Of a stretch of 37,269 bases of DNA, positions 1 through 7,888 are shown one piece after another. Position 1 is the first letter of the stretch. The number at the start of each line of letters is the position of its first letter. Made by a program: the position numbers and the translations under genes. The DNA is taken from the NCBI GenBank assembly GCA_964503275.1, contig CAZCZO010000026.1:1-37269 (forward strand), written 5' to 3'. Source of the DNA: DASRAP01 sp964503275. GTDB taxonomy: Bacteria > Gemmatimonadota > Gemmatimonadetes > Gemmatimonadales > Gemmatimonadaceae. Under the pieces are notes generated by a model. It was not told the DNA's origin. It saw only the letters and a list, made by a program, of their open reading frames with translations, and did no database searches.

Positions 1-46
1 AGGGACTCCTCCTCTCACACAGAGATGGAGGCTCCACCAAACCGGG

Positions 47-709
47 TCAAGTACACTTTCCATCTTTCAAGTACTGGTTCATTTGAATCAAGATGGCGTG
101 GCAGTCATCTCTCGCGGAGTCATTCGTGAACTCATCCGGCGTCCGAATGAACTGGCGTGCCGACTCGATCTTGACCTTATCCGTAGCGGTCAGGAATGTG
201 TTGCAACTACCGGGCTCGTTCGGCCTCGGCGGTTGCGTGTAATCACAGGCTGCGGGGTCGACGGAAGAAGGATCGCCGCCCCCGCCTCCGCCGCCCCCGC
301 CGCCCGAGCTTCCGCCACCTGCATCTTCGAGAGCGGAGGTGCAGTGGGGAAGATACCAATTCATCGCATCGCACGGTTCGTTGGGGTCGTACCACCCGCT
401 CTCGGCCCACCAGCACGCGGTGGCTAGGTAACTCACTGCATCAAACTGCGTGATGGTCACATGTGCGCCGGACGGAAACGGGATGTCGCCTGGGGCAACT
501 GTTGAGGGCACCGTAACCGTTAGGCACTGCTCCACCGTCTGGGCGGAGAACACGGCCGCGGGTGAACGCGATCGACCCGGACCAACCGGGCTGTCTCCAA
601 TACACGCTGACATGACAGCGATCGCGCAAACCCCGAACCAGATTCCCAGTAGGCCTGACTGTCCCTTATCTCGACACTGAATTGGGCGGTCACCGTTTGG
701 ATCGTGCAT
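47..709 (-). CDS. Cys-rich putative lipoprotein with poly-Gly linker
   Basis: This 220-residue protein has no family I recognise. A hydrophobic stretch (about residues 20-34) ends in M-S-A-C, a plausible lipobox with Cys36 as the lipidated residue, so I infer an outer-membrane or periplasmic lipoprotein. The mature part has two segments, about 50-130 and 146-220, joined by a nearly pure glycine run at 131-145. Eight further Cys residues lie in the mature part, which suggests disulfides. The start is supported by an AGAAGAGG-like ribosome site 7 bases upstream of the ATG. It is divergent from the M24 peptidase gene. The function is unknown, but the reading frame is convincing because the signal and domain pattern are coherent. 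Confidence 0.72.
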   Translation of the reverse strand: MHDPNGDRPIQCRDKGQSGLLGIWFGVCAIAVMSACIGDSPVGPGRSRSPAAVFSAQTVEQCLTVTVPSTVAPGDIPFPSGAHVTITQFDAVSYLATACWWAESGWYDPNEPCDAMNWYLPHCTSALEDAGGGSSGGGGGGGGGGDPSSVDPAACDYTQPPRPNEPGSCNTFLTATDKVKIESARQFIRTPDEFTNDSARDDCHAILIQMNQYLKDGKCT

Positions 710-815
710 TTCCGTGCCTCTTCTCGCGCTAGCCGCGGTTCATTTGATTGGCGCTGCGGCCGAGTCGCCGAGCTTACTCTGCTGAACCTCGAACAGAAAC
801 GCGCCGACCTACCAC

Positions 816-848
816 CCGCAGCGTGCCACTTTGTACCGCAGCGTGCCA
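816..848. repeat. Tandem 13-bp direct repeat upstream of the M24 peptidase
   Basis: The 13-mer CCGCAGCGTGCCA occurs at 816-828 and again at 836-848, exactly 20 bases apart. It lies in the 180-base gap between the divergent lipoprotein gene and the peptidase gene. Spacing of about two helical turns would suit a pair of regulator half-sites on one DNA face. No regulator can be named, and chance duplication is possible. Confidence 0.35.
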
Positions 849-889
849 TCTTCGGGGTGTGTTCGCGCCCACGCGTCGATTTTCAGTGC

Positions 890-2248
890 ATGCGGCCGCT
901 TTCCGCGGCGCCCGCGGCCATCCGCAGTTCACATCATAGGCCACTCCCTTTGCGAACCCCCCTCGCCCTCCTCGCCACTCTCCCCAGCCTCGCGGCCGCC
1001 CAGCCCACCGCCCCACGCCACGACTTCACCGGCCCCTCCCCTTGGCCCGAGATCCGGCGCGAGCGCATCGCGAAGCTGCTCCCCGAGGCCATGCGGCGCG
1101 CCGACGTCGATGCCTGGGTCATCCTCGTGCGCGAGAACGCCAACGATCCGCTCGCCCTCCACGTCGGCGGCGAGAACGCGGGCGCGCTCTCCAGCATCAT
1201 CTTCTTTCGCGAGGGCGATCGCGTCCGCTCGCTGATCCTCGCCGGCTTCGGCGAGGTCATCGCCCTCCGCGAGAACGCCTGGCATGACTCGGTGGTCGCC
1301 TACACCGCTGAGGAGGGTGGACCACTGGGGGGCACGGCCACGCGGCTCAGAGCGGCGGACCCACGCCGCATCGCGATCAACAGCGGCAACCTCGCCATGG
1401 CCGACGGGCTTTCGGCGTCGCAGCGCAGCGCGCTCGAACGGGCGCTGGGCCCGGACCTGAGTGCGCGCCTCGTCAGCAGCGGCGAACTCGTCAGCAACTG
1501 GCTCGACAAGAAGCTCCCCGCCGAGGTCGACATCATGCGGCGCGCGGCGGAACTCACGGCGCAACTCGAACTGGAGGCCTATGCGCAGGTAGTGCCCGGC
1601 GTGACCAAGGACAGCGACCTCGCCGTGTTCCTCAAGCGCCGCATGCGCGAGCTCGGGGTCACCGACGGCTGGTCCCCCGCCCAGAACCCCAGCGTCAACT
1701 CAGGGCCCGACCGCGGGCACTCCCACGCGAGCGACCGCGTCATCCAGCGCGGCGACGTCATCCAGATCGACTTCGGCATCAAGGTCCACGGCGTCTGGGG
1801 CACCGACATCCAGCGCTTCGCCTATGTGCTGCGACCGGGCGAGACCGCCCCACCCGACAGCATCCAGCGCCGCTGGCTCGCCGCGCGCGCCGGCCGCGAA
1901 GCCGCCTTCGCCGCCATGCGACCCGGGGCCACCGGTGCACAGGTGGACTCGGCCCAGCGGGTGGTCATGAACCGCGAGGGCTCTGCCACCGTGCCGTGGA
2001 GCACCGGCCACAGCGTTGGCTACTGGGCGCACGACGTCGGCCCCTCCCTCAACCGCTTCACCCGCCGCGAGCTGGAGGTGGGGCAGACCTTCGCCTTCGA
2101 CGGCTTCTTCGCCTGGACCCTCCCCGGCGGGACCGGACGATGGGGTGAGGGCAGCAAGACCATCTCGGTCGAGGAGATGGTCGTGATCACCCCCACAGGG
2201 GCCGAGTACCTGGTGCCGCCACAGCAGTCGTTGGTGCTGATCCGCTGA
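890..2248 (+). CDS. Secreted M24 family metallopeptidase (Xaa-Pro aminopeptidase-like)
   Basis: Predicted exported dinuclear metal aminopeptidase of the pita-bread fold, 452 residues from the ATG at 890. The frame is open further upstream to 704, but this ATG sits just ahead of a signal-peptide-like segment (about residues 20-38, ending A-A-A-Q). An N-terminal creatinase-like domain (about 50-210) precedes the M24 domain (about 215-450). Visible metal-ligand motifs are D294 (QIDFG), D306 (GTDIQ), H374 (STGHSVG) and E428 (SVEEM). The position that is usually Glu in the V-E-P-G motif appears to be Asp404 (FAFDGF). Such enzymes remove N-terminal residues preceding proline, so a role in scavenging periplasmic peptides is likely. 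The exact substrate is not determined. Confidence 0.87.
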   Translation: MRPLSAAPAAIRSSHHRPLPLRTPLALLATLPSLAAAQPTAPRHDFTGPSPWPEIRRERIAKLLPEAMRRADVDAWVILVRENANDPLALHVGGENAGALSSIIFFREGDRVRSLILAGFGEVIALRENAWHDSVVAYTAEEGGPLGGTATRLRAADPRRIAINSGNLAMADGLSASQRSALERALGPDLSARLVSSGELVSNWLDKKLPAEVDIMRRAAELTAQLELEAYAQVVPGVTKDSDLAVFLKRRMRELGVTDGWSPAQNPSVNSGPDRGHSHASDRVIQRGDVIQIDFGIKVHGVWGTDIQRFAYVLRPGETAPPDSIQRRWLAARAGREAAFAAMRPGATGAQVDSAQRVVMNREGSATVPWSTGHSVGYWAHDVGPSLNRFTRRELEVGQTFAFDGFFAWTLPGGTGRWGEGSKTISVEEMVVITPTGAEYLVPPQQSLVLIR

Positions 2249-2290
2249 CCTGCTAGACTCCATTCACCCCCCAACTCGGCACCGGTCCCC

Positions 2291-3058
2291 ATGCGTCGTC
2301 GTCTCGCCTTCCTTGCGGTCGCGTCCACCCTGTGCGGAATCGGCAACATCGCCCACGCGCAGTCCGCGGCACCGGTGGTGCGCAGCGCCAGCGTCGATAT
2401 CGGCGCCGCACTCGACGAACAGCTTCGCGTCGTGCTCGAGCCCGCCGTGGTCGGCCGCGTCACCCTCGGCCTCTCGTTCGGCTACTCCACGCGCCCGGAG
2501 TCGGAGTACGGGGTCAGCTACCCCATGCCGGCGATCGGCAGCCCGGGCGTGCCGGACATCGCGCCCTGCTCCGATCAAGGCTGCTCGACCATCTATCCGC
2601 CCTACTACGGCGGCGAGCGGGTGCGCTACCGCGCGTCCACCATGGCCCTGCACGCCCGCTGGTATCCCGCCCTGCTCTCGCGCGAGGGCGATGGGCACAA
2701 GGTCAGCGCCTACCTCGGCGAGTTCCTGAGCTACAGCCGCCGCCGCATCACGACGACCTCGCAGTACTACCCCTACTACCCGGTGGATGGCCCGCGTCCC
2801 GCGGGCAGCGAGGCCGCGGTCGTCGACACGGCGTACTACCCGCGCCCCATGCCGTACCCCGTCCCCACCCGCTATACCCAACACCTTCGCGGCTGGGAGC
2901 CCGGGGTCGAGCTCGGCGTGCGGGCCATCGTCGGCAGCCGTCTGCTCATCGACCTCGGCGCATCCACGCGCCTCGTCACCATCGACGATCCGCGCTCCCC
3001 GCGCCGCCCCGGCGACACCGACCCGCGATTGGTCGCGGCCATCGGCATCGCGTGGTGA
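2291..3058 (+). CDS. Secreted hypothetical protein, probable outer-membrane beta-barrel
   Basis: This 255-residue protein starts with a classic signal peptide (about residues 1-23, ending A-H-A-Q). The rest alternates short amphipathic strands with polar loops and ends in G-I-A-W, an aromatic C-terminus typical of outer-membrane barrels. Two loops are rich in Tyr and Pro, around residues 158-165 and 177-196. A Cys pair (C95 and C100) sits in an extended loop. No catalytic motif is visible. It lies 42 bases after the M24 peptidase on the same strand and may be co-transcribed with it. The barrel assignment is an inference from pattern, not from a recognised family. Confidence 0.7.
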   Translation: MRRRLAFLAVASTLCGIGNIAHAQSAAPVVRSASVDIGAALDEQLRVVLEPAVVGRVTLGLSFGYSTRPESEYGVSYPMPAIGSPGVPDIAPCSDQGCSTIYPPYYGGERVRYRASTMALHARWYPALLSREGDGHKVSAYLGEFLSYSRRRITTTSQYYPYYPVDGPRPAGSEAAVVDTAYYPRPMPYPVPTRYTQHLRGWEPGVELGVRAIVGSRLLIDLGASTRLVTIDDPRSPRRPGDTDPRLVAAIGIAW

Positions 3059-4564
3059 TCAGTGCCCGCGGCGCGCGCTGAGCTCGCGCGGCGTCCAGCC
3101 CTGCGCCCGACGGTACGCCTCCTCGTTCCGGCGGGCTGACACGAACAGGTCGACCATCGGGGCGGGGTAGTCCTCGCCGATGCGGACGCCATAGCGCGCC
3201 TGCTGTTCCGCCGTCAGCAGTTCGGGGCGATGTACCAGCTCCCCGGGCAGGCGGCGCAGCTCGGGGAGCCAGTGCCGCACGAAGTCGCCGGCCTGGTCGT
3301 ACATCGACGCCTGCTTGTGCAGGTTGAAGAAGCGGAAGCCACGCGCGTCGTGCCCCACGCCGGCGTTGTACATCCAGTTTCCCCAGTTGCTGCCCACATC
3401 GTAGTCCAGCAGCAGGCCCTCGAACCATTCGGCGCCGCGGCGCCAATCGATGCCCAGGTTCTTGGTGAGGAACGAGGCGACGTTCTGCCGCGCGCGGTTG
3501 CTCGTGAAGCCGGTCGCCTGCAGCTCGCGCATCGCGGCATCGACCAGCGGGAAGCCGGTCGTCCCGTCGCACCAGCGAGCGAAGTCCGCGCGGGCGGCGG
3601 CGTCGTCGAGGTCGCGCCACGGGTAGCGCAGTCGCTGTACGCCACCCGCATGGAACAGCGCGTCCCCACAGCTCGCCGCGACGAAGCGAAAGTAGTCGCG
3701 CCACAGCAGCTCGACGATCAGCCACTCGGTGCTCTCGTTCGCGACGCGCTCGTCCTCGTACGCGCGCACAGCCTCCCACACCCGGCGCGGCGACAGCGAT
3801 CCCTGCGCGAGCCACGGCGAGAGCTTCGACGAATCGTCCACCGCGAGCATGCCGTTGCGCGTCTCCTTGTACACGCGCAGCCGGTCGCGCTCGAACACAT
3901 AGTCGTCCAACCGCGACTCGGCCTCGATGCTGCCGCCGCGCGGGGAGAGCAGCGCACGCGCGTCGTCGGTCGGCTCGGCGAAGCCCAGCGATGCCAGTGA
4001 TGGCAGCGCCGGGACGCTGACTCCAGCAGGGAACGGCAGCCGGGCGGGCGCATCGACCGGAGGGCGCACCGCGCTGCGCCGCTCGACCTCGCGCCGGAAT
4101 GCCGAGAAGGTCTCGGGCAGCGCACGGAGCCCGAAGGGCAGGTCATCGCTGTGGTACAGGGTGTGCCCCCACGCGCCGCGCAGACGCGCCCCCAGCGGCG
4201 CGATCGCTGCCGCCACTGCCGCCTCGACGCGCGTCTCCTCGGACGCGACCTCCACGTGCACGTGCACGTCGAGCGCCCCCGTCTCGCGCACCAGCCGCGG
4301 GATCACCGCTTCGGGGCGACCCGGGAGCACGAGCAGATCGCCCCCGCGCTCGCGCAGGTCGTCGCGCAGGTCGGCGAGCCCTTCGAGCAGGAAGCGCGCG
4401 CGCCGAGCGCTGTAGCGTGGGATGCCGGAGGGGGCGACATCGAATTGCCGCGGGTCGAAGCAAAAGAGCGGCAGCACCGGACCGCCCGCGGCGACCGCGC
4501 GCCGGAACGGCTCGTGATCGTCGAGGCGGAGGTCGTTCCTGAGCCAAACGATGGTCGGAGGCAT
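3059..4564 (-). CDS. Cryptochrome/photolyase, DASH type
   Basis: FAD-dependent light-activated protein of 501 residues, the usual length for this family. The N-terminal alpha/beta antenna domain (about 1-170) begins with IVWLRNDLRLDDH, and the helical FAD-binding domain covers about 220-480. The motifs fit the DASH subgroup better than classical CPD photolyases: YKETRNGML followed by KLSPWLAQGSLSPRRV, then RQNVASFLTKNLGIDWR, YDVGSNWGNWMY and AGVGHDARG. DASH proteins repair UV pyrimidine dimers, mainly in single-stranded DNA, and some have signalling roles. It is divergent from the feo operon across a 146-base region and convergent with the barrel protein gene, with adjacent stops. Whether this one repairs DNA or signals cannot be told from sequence. 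Confidence 0.93.
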   Translation of the reverse strand: MPPTIVWLRNDLRLDDHEPFRRAVAAGGPVLPLFCFDPRQFDVAPSGIPRYSARRARFLLEGLADLRDDLRERGGDLLVLPGRPEAVIPRLVRETGALDVHVHVEVASEETRVEAAVAAAIAPLGARLRGAWGHTLYHSDDLPFGLRALPETFSAFRREVERRSAVRPPVDAPARLPFPAGVSVPALPSLASLGFAEPTDDARALLSPRGGSIEAESRLDDYVFERDRLRVYKETRNGMLAVDDSSKLSPWLAQGSLSPRRVWEAVRAYEDERVANESTEWLIVELLWRDYFRFVAASCGDALFHAGGVQRLRYPWRDLDDAAARADFARWCDGTTGFPLVDAAMRELQATGFTSNRARQNVASFLTKNLGIDWRRGAEWFEGLLLDYDVGSNWGNWMYNAGVGHDARGFRFFNLHKQASMYDQAGDFVRHWLPELRRLPGELVHRPELLTAEQQARYGVRIGEDYPAPMVDLFVSARRNEEAYRRAQGWTPRELSARRGH

Positions 4565-4649
4565 GCGGCGGAACGGGCGGCGCGTTGTGGGGGTTCCCCA
4601 GGGTCGCTGCGGGCAGCGGGCATATCCGACCGTTCAGGTCGCCTTTCCC

Positions 4650-4678
4650 TTGCACTGGGGGCTGAGGGGTGATAACCT
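4650..4678 (+). promoter_or_regulatory. Possible sigma70-type promoter of the feo operon
   Basis: TTGCAC at 4650-4655 is followed after 17 bases by TAACCT at 4673-4678. This would start transcription near 4685, just ahead of the Fur-box-like palindrome at 4695-4709. The -10 match is only moderate. Position and spacing are the main support. Confidence 0.4.
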
Positions 4679-4694
4679 TCAAGTATGGAGCCTC

Positions 4695-4709
4695 TGAGAA
4701 CGATTCTCA
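4695..4709. promoter_or_regulatory. Putative Fur box controlling feoAB
   Basis: TGAGAACGATTCTCA is a 7-1-7 inverted repeat matching 12 of 15 positions of the core Fur consensus TGATAATNATTATCA. It lies immediately upstream of the iron uptake genes. Binding of Fe-loaded Fur here would block early transcription when iron is sufficient. Its position also argues that FeoA translation starts downstream of it, not at the GTG at 4669. Confidence 0.75.
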
Positions 4710-4710
4710 T

Positions 4711-5007
4711 GTGAGCTCTCACCCGTCAGACCCTCCTGCTGTGCACTCAGCGCCTCGCGAACTGCCGGTCTGTACCTGCCCCCTCGTCGACACCGAGGCC
4801 GGGAGCGCATCGACCGTCGTCGCCATCGCTTGCGGGGACAGCGATGCCTGCCGACTCCGCGCGCTCGGCGTCTACGAAGGCGCCACGGTCTCGGTGATCA
4901 ACAAGCGCCACTGCCTGTTGGTCGATGTGCGTGGCACGCGACTCGCGTTGGACACGGCGCTGGCGACGGGCATCACCGTGCAGCCCCAGGCGCGCCCCAG
5001 CGCGTGA
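4711..5007 (+). CDS. feoA: FeoA-family ferrous iron transport protein
   Basis: Small SH3-like cytoplasmic protein that assists FeoB. The family core spans about the last 75 residues and includes a CRLRALGVYEGATVSVI segment, the typical L-x-x-LGl-x-x-G pattern of FeoA. The frame is open from a GTG at 4669, but that start would place the Fur box and probable promoter inside the gene. I therefore prefer GTG 4711 (98 residues); GTG 4741 is also possible. No strong ribosome site is visible for either. The stop at 5005-5007 is one base before the feoB start, so the two are almost certainly one operon. The N-terminal part before the fold (with a C-x-C) is not part of the conserved domain. Confidence 0.87.
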   Translation: MSSHPSDPPAVHSAPRELPVCTCPLVDTEAGSASTVVAIACGDSDACRLRALGVYEGATVSVINKRHCLLVDVRGTRLALDTALATGITVQPQARPSA

Positions 5008-5008
5008 C

Positions 5009-7147
5009 GTGAGCGGGCTCCCGCAGCCGGTCGCCACCGACGCGACCGCGCCACTCCGCGTTGCCATCATCGGCAACCCCAACACCGGCAAGACGACGCT
5101 GTTCAACGCCCTCACCGGGCTACGGCAGCGCGTCGGCAACTTCGCCGGCGTCACCGTCGAGCGCGTCGAAGGCAGCTTCAGCATGCCCGACGGGCGTCGC
5201 GTCACGGTGCTCGATCTGCCCGGCTCCTACTCGCTCTCGGCGGCCTCGCCTGACGAACGCATCGCCCTTGAGACGCTGCTCGGGCGCGACGATGCGCATT
5301 GGCGGCCCGACGTCGTGCTGGTCGTGGTCGACGCCGTGCATCTGGACCGCAATCTCTTCCTCGCCTCGCAGATCTGTGAGCTGGGGCTGCCGGTGGTCAT
5401 CGCGCTCAACCAGTTCGATGCCGCCGAGTCGGAGGGGATCAGCATCGATGTCCCCACGCTGATCTACGAGACGGGCGTGCCGATCGTCCCCACGGTCGCC
5501 AAGCGCGGCGAGGGGATCGAACCGCTCAAGCAGGCGCTGCTGATCGCGTCGACGCTGCCTGCCCCGACCCGCAAGTTCCTGCTCCCGCCCGACGTCGAGG
5601 CGGTGCTCGCGCCGCTGCAGGGCGAGCTCGAGCGCGGCGGCATCAACTATGCGGCGGCGCAGATGGAGGCACTCCGCCTGCTGTCGGTGCGCCATGACGA
5701 GCCGCACCTCGCGCATATCGCCGGGCTGCCGGCGAAGCTCGCCCAGGTGCGCAGCGCCTTGGATGCGCTGGGCGTGGCGGCCGAGCGGCTCGAGGCCGAG
5801 CTGCGCTACACCTGGATCGGCGGTGTGCTGGCGCGCTCGATGTCGCGGCGCGGTCCCTCGGGCGGCTCACGCACCGATCGTGTCGACGCGGTGGTGTTGC
5901 ATCGCGTCGGCGGACCGCTGCTGTTCCTCGCGGTGATGGCCGTGGTGTTCCAGGCCGTGTTCTCGTGGGCGGCGCCGTTGCAGGACGGCATCGAGTCGCT
6001 GGTGCTGGCGCTCGGCGCGGCCGTGGGTGGTCTGCTGCCCGAGGGCGACGTGCAGTCGCTGGTCGTGGACGGCGTGTTCGCGGGCGTCGGCTCGGTGGTG
6101 GTCTTCCTGCCGCAGATCGGGATCCTGTTCGCGTTCCTCTCCATCCTCGAACAGAGCGGCTACATGGCCCGCGCGGCCTTCCTCATGGACCGCATCATGC
6201 GGCGCGTGGGGCTGCACGGGAAGTCGTTCATCCCCATGCTCAGTGGCTATGCCTGCGCGGTGCCTGGCATCATGGCCACGCGCACCATCGACGACCCAAA
6301 GGACCGCCTGGCGACCATCATGGTCGTCCCGCTCATGAGTTGCTCGGCGCGGTTGCCTGTGTACACGCTGCTGATCGGGACCTTCATTCCCGCGCTGCCG
6401 CTCGTGCCCGGCCTCGACCTGCGCGGGGCGACCATGCTGGCGATGTACGTGCTGGGCACCGTCACGGCGTTGGGCATCGCGGCGCTGTTCCGCCGTACGC
6501 TGCTCAAGGGGCCGGTACGTCCCATGATCCTCGAGTTGCCGCCCTACCGCCGTCCGGGCCTGCGGTCGACGCTGGTCTCGGTGTGGCAGCGCTGCGCGAT
6601 CTTCCTGCGCCGCGCGGGCACGGTGATCCTCGCGATCAGCATCGTGCTGTGGGCGTTGGCCACCTACCCGCGGGCGGACGTGGATGCCACGCTGCCCGAG
6701 GTCGCGCAGCAGGAGCAGCAGCTGGCGCAGTCGGTGCTGGGGCGCTTCGGCCATGCGATCGAGCCACTGGTCGCGCCGCTCGGCTACGACTGGAAGATCG
6801 GCGTGTCGATCGTCGCGAGCTTCGCCGCGCGCGAGGTGTTCGTCTCGACGATGGGGACCATCTACGGCGTCGGCGGTGAGGACGACGCGGCATTGAGTGA
6901 GCGCTTGCTCGCGCAGACGCGGCCCGACGGCTCGGCCGTGTACACGCCGCTGATCGCCGTGGGGCTGATGGTCTTCTACGTGTACGCACTGATGTGCATC
7001 AGCACCGTGGCGGTGACCATCCGCGAGGCCGGCGGTGGCCGACTCGGCTGGAAGTGGGCCGGGGTGCAGTTCGGCTATATGCTCGCGCTGGCGTATGTGG
7101 GTGCCGGGCTCACGCTGGTGATCGGCCGCGCGCTGGGGTTCCGCTGA
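5009..7147 (+). CDS. feoB: Ferrous iron transporter FeoB
   Basis: Inner-membrane Fe(II) transporter with an N-terminal G domain, 712 residues from the GTG at 5009. G-protein motifs are clear: G1 GNPNTGKT (about 22-29), G2 NFAGVTVE with T49, G3 DLPG (69-72) and G4 NQFD (134-137). After a helical spacer, the membrane part contains the two nucleoside-recognition (gate) segments, including GYACAVPGIMATRTIDD and MSCSARLPVYTLLIG, with conserved Cys in both. The frame stays open upstream to 4925 but that overlaps feoA, so the GTG one base after the feoA stop is the sensible start. The stop TGA overlaps the ATG of the next small gene (TGATG). Expected to be repressed by Fur through the site at 4695-4709. 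Confidence 0.96.
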   Translation: MSGLPQPVATDATAPLRVAIIGNPNTGKTTLFNALTGLRQRVGNFAGVTVERVEGSFSMPDGRRVTVLDLPGSYSLSAASPDERIALETLLGRDDAHWRPDVVLVVVDAVHLDRNLFLASQICELGLPVVIALNQFDAAESEGISIDVPTLIYETGVPIVPTVAKRGEGIEPLKQALLIASTLPAPTRKFLLPPDVEAVLAPLQGELERGGINYAAAQMEALRLLSVRHDEPHLAHIAGLPAKLAQVRSALDALGVAAERLEAELRYTWIGGVLARSMSRRGPSGGSRTDRVDAVVLHRVGGPLLFLAVMAVVFQAVFSWAAPLQDGIESLVLALGAAVGGLLPEGDVQSLVVDGVFAGVGSVVVFLPQIGILFAFLSILEQSGYMARAAFLMDRIMRRVGLHGKSFIPMLSGYACAVPGIMATRTIDDPKDRLATIMVVPLMSCSARLPVYTLLIGTFIPALPLVPGLDLRGATMLAMYVLGTVTALGIAALFRRTLLKGPVRPMILELPPYRRPGLRSTLVSVWQRCAIFLRRAGTVILAISIVLWALATYPRADVDATLPEVAQQEQQLAQSVLGRFGHAIEPLVAPLGYDWKIGVSIVASFAAREVFVSTMGTIYGVGGEDDAALSERLLAQTRPDGSAVYTPLIAVGLMVFYVYALMCISTVAVTIREAGGGRLGWKWAGVQFGYMLALAYVGAGLTLVIGRALGFR

Positions 7148-7275
7148 TGTGGATGGACCGGCTGCTGGTCGTCGCGATCGTCGCGGGCGCGGTGGGGTTC
7201 CTGGTCCGCAATGTGTTGCGTGCGCGTCGGCGCTCGCGCGAGCGCGCGGCGGGGTGTGATCACTGCGGGGGGTAG
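7147..7275 (+). CDS. FeoB-associated Cys-containing small membrane protein
   Basis: This 42-residue protein starts at the ATG that shares one base with the feoB stop codon, so it is translationally coupled. It has one membrane segment (about residues 5-21), a strongly basic stretch (RARRRSRER) and a C-terminal C-x-x-C (C37, C40) ending in Gly-Gly. This layout matches the FeoB-associated Cys-rich membrane protein family (N-terminal helix, basic patch, C-terminal Cys cluster). These proteins are thought to aid Fe(II) delivery or FeoB assembly. This copy has only one Cys pair. It is easily missed because of its size. Confidence 0.75.
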   Translation: MWMDRLLVVAIVAGAVGFLVRNVLRARRRSRERAAGCDHCGG

Positions 7276-7313
7276 GGGGGTGAGGCGCGTGGCGCCGCGC
7301 CGTTGCGCCCTGG

Positions 7314-7346
7314 GTGCCGACCGCTCGCGCGGATCCGAGTCGGCAC
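7314..7346. promoter_or_regulatory. Inverted repeat (8-bp arms) between the feo operon and the cytochrome c gene
   Basis: GTGCCGAC at 7314-7321 and its exact complement GTCGGCAC at 7339-7346 flank a 17-base loop. A second GC-rich hairpin (GGCGCG/CGCGCC) lies just before it, around 7283-7301. Together they could end the feo transcript, though only a short T-containing stretch (GGTTTG) follows. Alternatively this is an operator for the cytochrome c gene. Confidence 0.35.
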
Positions 7347-7429
7347 GATAGGTTTGTCGGTGATCCGCCGTCGCGTGCGCTCGTCTGGCGCGACCACCGG
7401 GCTGCCTCGCTCCACCGCCGCCGCTATCC

Positions 7430-7888
7430 GTGACTCGTCTCTCCTGCACCGCGCTCGCCTACGTCGTGTTGACCGTTGCCGCAGCGCCCGCGCTCGCGCA
7501 GCGCCCCGCCAGCGCCCAGCGCGCCACCGACCCCGGCCGCTCCACGCTCGACGGCGTGTACACGCTGTCGCAGGCGACCCAAGGGCGTGATATCTTCGCC
7601 GGCATGTGCAAGGAGTGCCATGCCAACAACGTGTACAACGGTCAGCCCTTGCGCGAGCGCTGGGCCGGCCGGACGTTGGGGGAGCTCTACGGGTACCTGC
7701 GGCGCGATATGCCCAAGTCCAACCCCGGCGCGCTGACGCCGGACGAGTACACGGCCGTCATCGCGTATCTGCTCCGGCTGAACCAGATGCCCACCGGCAG
7801 CAAGGTGCTCCCCACCGATTCGACGACCATGGCGGGCATCAAGTTCGCCTCGCCCGCGCCTCCCTCCTCACCGGAGTCCCGCCAGTGA
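7430..7888 (+). CDS. Periplasmic c-type cytochrome, partner of the PQQ dehydrogenase
   Basis: This 152-residue exported cytochrome starts at GTG 7430. The signal peptide covers about residues 1-23 (ending A-L-A-Q). A single haem-binding motif CKECH lies at 60-64, and a Met-Pro (M94, in RRDMPKS) is a good candidate for the sixth haem ligand. The C-terminal tail after residue 130 is Pro- and Ser-rich. Its stop overlaps the start of the PQQ dehydrogenase gene by four bases (GTGA). This strongly suggests it accepts electrons from that enzyme and passes them to the respiratory chain. The assignment as a mono-haem cytochrome is secure; the partner is inferred from coupling. Confidence 0.9.
   Translation: MTRLSCTALAYVVLTVAAAPALAQRPASAQRATDPGRSTLDGVYTLSQATQGRDIFAGMCKECHANNVYNGQPLRERWAGRTLGELYGYLRRDMPKSNPGALTPDEYTAVIAYLLRLNQMPTGSKVLPTDSTTMAGIKFASPAPPSSPESRQ

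Noticed and set aside
4669..4710. FeoA start at GTG 4669
   Set aside because: It would place the probable promoter -10 region and the Fur box inside the coding sequence, and the added residues match nothing in FeoA.
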